From UBA6244 sp963676875 (GTDB lineage: Bacteria > Bacteroidota > Bacteroidia > Bacteroidales > F082), in NCBI GenBank assembly GCA_963676875.1, contig OY781436.1:3038001-3102000 (forward strand): a stretch of 64,000 bases of DNA, read 5' to 3'. Within the stretch, counting starts at the first letter, position 1; each line of letters begins with the position of its first letter. This document shows positions 61,471 through 64,000 of the stretch, piece after piece. The position numbers and the translations under genes are program-made. The notes below the pieces were generated by a model. The model was not told the origin of the DNA, made no database searches, and saw nothing but the letters and a program-made list of their open reading frames with translations.

Positions 61471-62049
61471 ATGAAAAACCTATTTAAGAGGATATTTGGT
61501 GATTGGAGAACTACCACAGCCACGTTACTTATGCTGGTATTGATTGTCATGATCGCCGGTTGTGGCGGTGGAATCATGGATCATACCAAGGTGGCCACCA
61601 TACACCCATCCAATCCGGCGCTACCAGTGATGGACCTATCAGCAGCGGAAGTTGCCGGGCTGATGCAGGAATTCAGTCGGTTGAGTAATTCTGAATATAC
61701 TTATGAATACAACCGGACTCAGGTAATCAGCTTTCCTCTGAAGCCCGACCACTTTGCCTATTTTCTCGAAGTGAGCGCCGAGGTAGTTGGGCACGATTCC
61801 AAACTGGTTTTCTCCTCCTACAAACTGTATGTGGAGCTTACGCAAAACCAAGCCAATTTGTATTTCAATCCTGACAATTTTCAACAGGCATGCAGCAGTA
61901 CCACCTGTGACGACTGTCGCCTGATTTTGTATCAAAATGGGGGCTTTGGTTGCGATTGTTCGGATGATTCGCCGGAAAGCACCTCCGATTGTTCCTACGA
62001 AAAAAGCCGTGTGCTAACCAACAAACAGCAGAAGAGTGATATTATTTAG
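61471..62049 (+). CDS. Small Cys-rich lipoprotein, function unknown
   Basis: A 192-residue lipoprotein (MLVLIVMIAGC lipobox, Cys about 31). The C-terminal half has a dense cysteine cluster: CSSTTCDDC, then GCDC and a last Cys in STSDCS, which suggests disulfides or metal binding. The ATG at 61471 is preceded by a GAGGAG ribosome-binding site and follows the preceding stop by one base. An ATG further upstream would overlap that gene. I do not recognise a family. A heptamer repeat tract starts right after its stop. Confidence 0.68.
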   Translation: MKNLFKRIFGDWRTTTATLLMLVLIVMIAGCGGGIMDHTKVATIHPSNPALPVMDLSAAEVAGLMQEFSRLSNSEYTYEYNRTQVISFPLKPDHFAYFLEVSAEVVGHDSKLVFSSYKLYVELTQNQANLYFNPDNFQQACSSTTCDDCRLILYQNGGFGCDCSDDSPESTSDCSYEKSRVLTNKQQKSDII

Positions 62050-62135
62050 GGGGAAGTCGGAAGACGGAAGACGGAAGAGGGAAGTCCGAAGACCGAAGTC
62101 GGAAGTCCGAAGTAGGGAGTAGGGGGTCCGATGTC
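62050..62135 (+). repeat. Degenerate heptanucleotide tandem tract
   Basis: GGAAGTC/GGAAGAC/CGAAGTC-type 7-bp units start at the base after the stop codon at 62049 and precede the hairpin module at 62157. Confidence 0.8.
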
Positions 62136-62156
62136 CGAAGATGAAAGTGCCGAAAA

Positions 62157-62420
62157 AGTGCCGTAGGTACGACCGACCATTAGCCCCGGAATTTATTCCC
62201 GGGCGGAAGGAGTGTATAGTATAGAGTAATTAGAAAGGAGCGAGCAATAGCCCGTAGGACTTCAATATCAATAGTATAACGAATACGACAACCCATTTGT
62301 CCGTAGGACATGAACAGGAAGTCGGGAGTCGGAAGACGGAAGACGGAAGTCGGAAGACCGAAGTGGGAAGTCGGAAGACCAACCATTAACCCCGGAATTT
62401 ATTCCCGGGCAGAGGAGGTA
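62157..62420 (+). repeat. Hairpin module plus a second partial copy
   Basis: 62157-62323 holds GTGCC-GTA-GGTAC, GCCCCGGAA/TTCCCGGGC, a GCCC-GTA-GG(A)C hairpin and GTCC-GTA-GGAC. After a heptamer tract (62319-62388), the CCCCGG hairpin alone recurs near 62393-62411. Frames at 62180-62459 on the minus strand are repeat translations. Confidence 0.8.
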
Positions 62421-62475
62421 TGTTAAATTGAATTTGTTATTTGTTGGCACAAGTGGCAAGCTTACAGAAGCGAAG

Positions 62476-62491
62476 CTAACAAATTTGTTAG
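62476..62491. promoter_or_regulatory. 16-bp perfect palindrome upstream of the ATPase
   Basis: CTAACAAATTTGTTAG is a perfect palindrome, followed by TGTTAGTTAG at 62501. It lies about 32 bp upstream of the -7 box and could be an operator. Confidence 0.5.
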
Positions 62492-62522
62492 TAACAATTA
62501 TGTTAGTTAGTCAAATATTACC

Positions 62523-62530
62523 TATCTTTG
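62523..62530 (+). promoter_or_regulatory. -7 box of the ATPase gene
   Basis: TATCTTTG fits TAnnTTTG. The transcript would begin near 62537, just before the ATG at 62546, and rules out a TTG start at 62528. Confidence 0.6.
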
Positions 62531-62545
62531 TTGCAAAAATACCAT

Positions 62546-63682
62546 ATGAATACCCCGTTTATTTTTGGGAAACTGGCCATTGATCAAAACTTTACCAATC
62601 GTAAAGCAGAAATAATCAAGTTGAAACAAAACTTCAGTTCAGGCATTAATACCATTCTTATTTCCCCGCGCCGATGGGGCAAATCTTCTCTGGTAAAAAA
62701 GGTGGGTGAGGAAGTTGAAGCAGACCATAAGAATATCAGGATGGTTTATTTGGATATGTTCAATATCAGAACGGAAGAGGATTTTTGCAAACGGTTGTCC
62801 GAGTCTGTTATCGCATCAGCTTCAAGTAAATTAGAAGAATCGCTCAGCCTCATCAAGAAATTCTTTAAGCAGTGGATTCCAAAAGTAACAATTTCGCCGG
62901 ATGCCGTTCAGGAGGTGAGTTTGTCATTAAATTGGGAGGATGTAAAGAAAAATCCCGATGAGATACTCGATTTGGCTGAATTGATTGCCATCGAAAAGCA
63001 GTTAAAACTAGTGATTTGTATTGATGAATTCCAAAACCTTTCCAATTTCAATGATCCTCTGGGTTTTCAAAAGAAAATGCGTTCTCACTGGCAACAGCAT
63101 CAGCATGTATCGTATTGTTTGTATGGCAGTAAAAGGCACATGATGATCGAGGTTTTTACGCATCAATCCATGCCGTTTTACAAGTTTGGAGATTTAATCT
63201 TTTTGCCTAAAATTTCGACGAGTAATTGGAAAATATTTATTCAGGAGCGTTTTAAGTCCACAAACAAAATGATTAACGAAAAGCAGGCAGAGCAGATTGC
63301 CATTCTTGTCGAAAACCACCCCTATTATGTACAACAGTTATCCCAGCTCTGTTGGTTCAGGACATCCCTTGAACTATCGGACGAGGATATTGACTTATCT
63401 ATGGACTCATTGGTCATGCAACTGAGTTTGTTGTTTCTAAATATTACTGAAAGCCTAACAACTACTCAGATCAATTATTTAAAAGCTCTGGTAGACGGAA
63501 CCAGAATGCTTAGTAGCAGAGAAGTGATAAACACCTATCATTTGGGCAGTTCTGCCAACGTTGCCAGAATTAAACAAGCACTGATTAATAAGGAAATAAT
63601 AGACGATCTGGTTGTTGGAAATCCTGAAATCCTGGATCCGGTATATAAATACTGGCTTAAAAATTATTATTTCAGCGGGTAG
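62546..63682 (+). CDS. STAND-like AAA ATPase (MNS/archaeal-ATPase type)
   Basis: A 378-residue ATPase. Walker A is ISPRRWGKSSLV (about 40-50) and Walker B is LVICIDEFQNL (about 155-165). The NRKAEI segment before Walker A and the C-terminal winged helix (LTTTQINYLKALVDG, then SSREVINTYHLGSSANVARIKQAL) match the group of prokaryotic STAND-related ATPases often found as single genes. Its biological role is not established; defence, toxin and regulatory roles have been suggested for relatives. It has its own promoter and palindrome. It is the only gene between two nearly identical repeat modules. Confidence 0.8.
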   Translation: MNTPFIFGKLAIDQNFTNRKAEIIKLKQNFSSGINTILISPRRWGKSSLVKKVGEEVEADHKNIRMVYLDMFNIRTEEDFCKRLSESVIASASSKLEESLSLIKKFFKQWIPKVTISPDAVQEVSLSLNWEDVKKNPDEILDLAELIAIEKQLKLVICIDEFQNLSNFNDPLGFQKKMRSHWQQHQHVSYCLYGSKRHMMIEVFTHQSMPFYKFGDLIFLPKISTSNWKIFIQERFKSTNKMINEKQAEQIAILVENHPYYVQQLSQLCWFRTSLELSDEDIDLSMDSLVMQLSLLFLNITESLTTTQINYLKALVDGTRMLSSREVINTYHLGSSANVARIKQALINKEIIDDLVVGNPEILDPVYKYWLKNYYFSG

Positions 63683-63717
63683 AATTACCTTTTAGTTGTC
63701 TCAATATTGCCAGGTAG

Positions 63718-63786
63718 GGGGGGCGGGAGTCCGAAGTCCGAAGACCGAAGTCGGAAGACCGAAGTAGGGAGTCCGAAGTTGGAAGT
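63718..63786 (+). repeat. Degenerate heptanucleotide tandem tract
   Basis: Nine consecutive 7-bp units in register (for example CGGGAGT, CCGAAGT, CCGAAGA, CGGAAGA, AGGGAGT), 36 bp after the ATPase stop. Confidence 0.85.
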
Positions 63787-63794
63787 GCCGAAAA

Positions 63795-63961
63795 AGTGCC
63801 GTAGGTACGACCGACCATTAGCCCCGGAATTTATTCCCGGGCGGAAGGAGTATATAGTATAGAGTAATTAGTAAGGAGCGAGCAAAAGCCCGTAGGGCTT
63901 CAATATCAATAGTATAATGAATACGACAACCCATTTGTCCGTAGGACATGAACAGGAAGTC
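63795..63961 (+). repeat. Hairpin module downstream of the ATPase
   Basis: A close copy of 62157-62323: GTGCC-GTA-GGTAC at 63796-63808, GCCCCGG/CCCGGGC, a perfect AGCCC-GTA-GGGCT and GTCC-GTA-GGAC. Another heptamer tract begins at about 63957 and continues past the window end. Confidence 0.85.
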
Positions 63962-64000
63962 CGTAGTCGGAAGACCGAAGTCGGGAGTCGGGAGTCCGAA

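Noticed and set aside
62180..62459. Minus-strand frames with LPTS/LPTPDSRLP repeats
   Set aside because: The peptide repeat is the reverse reading of the 7-bp tract; no start signal or domain supports a gene.

Overview
The window comes from a marine or anaerobic-type member of the Bacteroidota, most likely near the Marinilabiliales/Bacteroidales. The support is a SusC/SusD pair, a type IX secretion (T9SS) type A sorting domain, LptF/LptG and Lgt of Bacteroidota type, GH92 and GH20 glycosidases, several promoters of the Bacteroidota form TAnnTTTG, and many short lipoprotein signals. I see no rRNA, tRNA, CRISPR array, intact insertion sequence or phage. Most of the window is ordinary chromosome. 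The unusual content is in the intergenic DNA.

Layout. 1-3.6 kb: end of an Lpt permease, two GT4 glycosyltransferases and a nitroreductase. 3.7-9.9 kb: hisS, hutH, a thioredoxin on the opposite strand, a second MIO-type ammonia-lyase and two small membrane proteins. 10-14.9 kb: a SusC/SusD pair closed by a clear terminator. 15.3-23.5 kb (minus strand): an M23 peptidase, lgt, a three-gene heme-uptake operon (T9SS-exported HmuY-like protein, TonB receptor with FRAP/NPDL boxes, HmuY-like lipoprotein), a flavodoxin and a tiny Cys/Lys-rich secreted protein. 23.6-25.6 kb: a two-component system, divergent from the Cys-rich gene across four helically phased TGTTAAT boxes. 26.7-38.6 kb: Xaa-Pro aminopeptidase, a GT-C/TPR membrane protein, a PAS histidine kinase, leucyl aminopeptidase, Kdo transferase, an outer-membrane protein, nucleotide-sugar aminotransferase and acetyltransferase, and two AT-rich small membrane proteins. 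39.4-40.7 kb: an OmpA-like porin with a decayed REP-associated transposase (RAYT) fragment on each side. 41.3-45.7 kb: a sugar symporter, Tat-exported aspartylglucosaminidase and lipoprotein GH20 hexosaminidase, which fit release and uptake of GlcNAc from N-glycoproteins. A GH92 alpha-mannosidase at 57.5 kb fits the same diet. 45.9-57.4 kb: an envelope-lipid set (GT2-DUF2062, a trifunctional MMPL exporter/PlsC acyltransferase/methyltransferase, NodB deacetylase, LolA, a lipoprotein) interrupted by corA and a repeat array. 60.4-64 kb: a nucleoid-associated protein, a Cys-rich lipoprotein and a STAND-like ATPase between two repeat modules.

The most interesting feature is a family of hairpin-rich intergenic repeats. 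Modules lie at 25.75-26.39 kb (three 227-bp tandem units), 51.06-52.46 kb (four 317-bp units), 62.16-62.42 kb and 63.80-63.96 kb. Each carries the same ordered series of small hairpins, often with GTA-type triloops, and between copies the stem bases change in a compensating way. Degenerate heptanucleotide tracts surround three of these loci and in four places start within about 40 nt of a stop codon. The 51-52 kb array has duplicated the promoter and first 17 codons of corA. A 146-bp element at 7066-7211 with perfect 22-bp inverted ends, a dispersed GGCGCAAGCG palindrome and two RAYT relics suggest a REP/RAYT-like economy in this genome.
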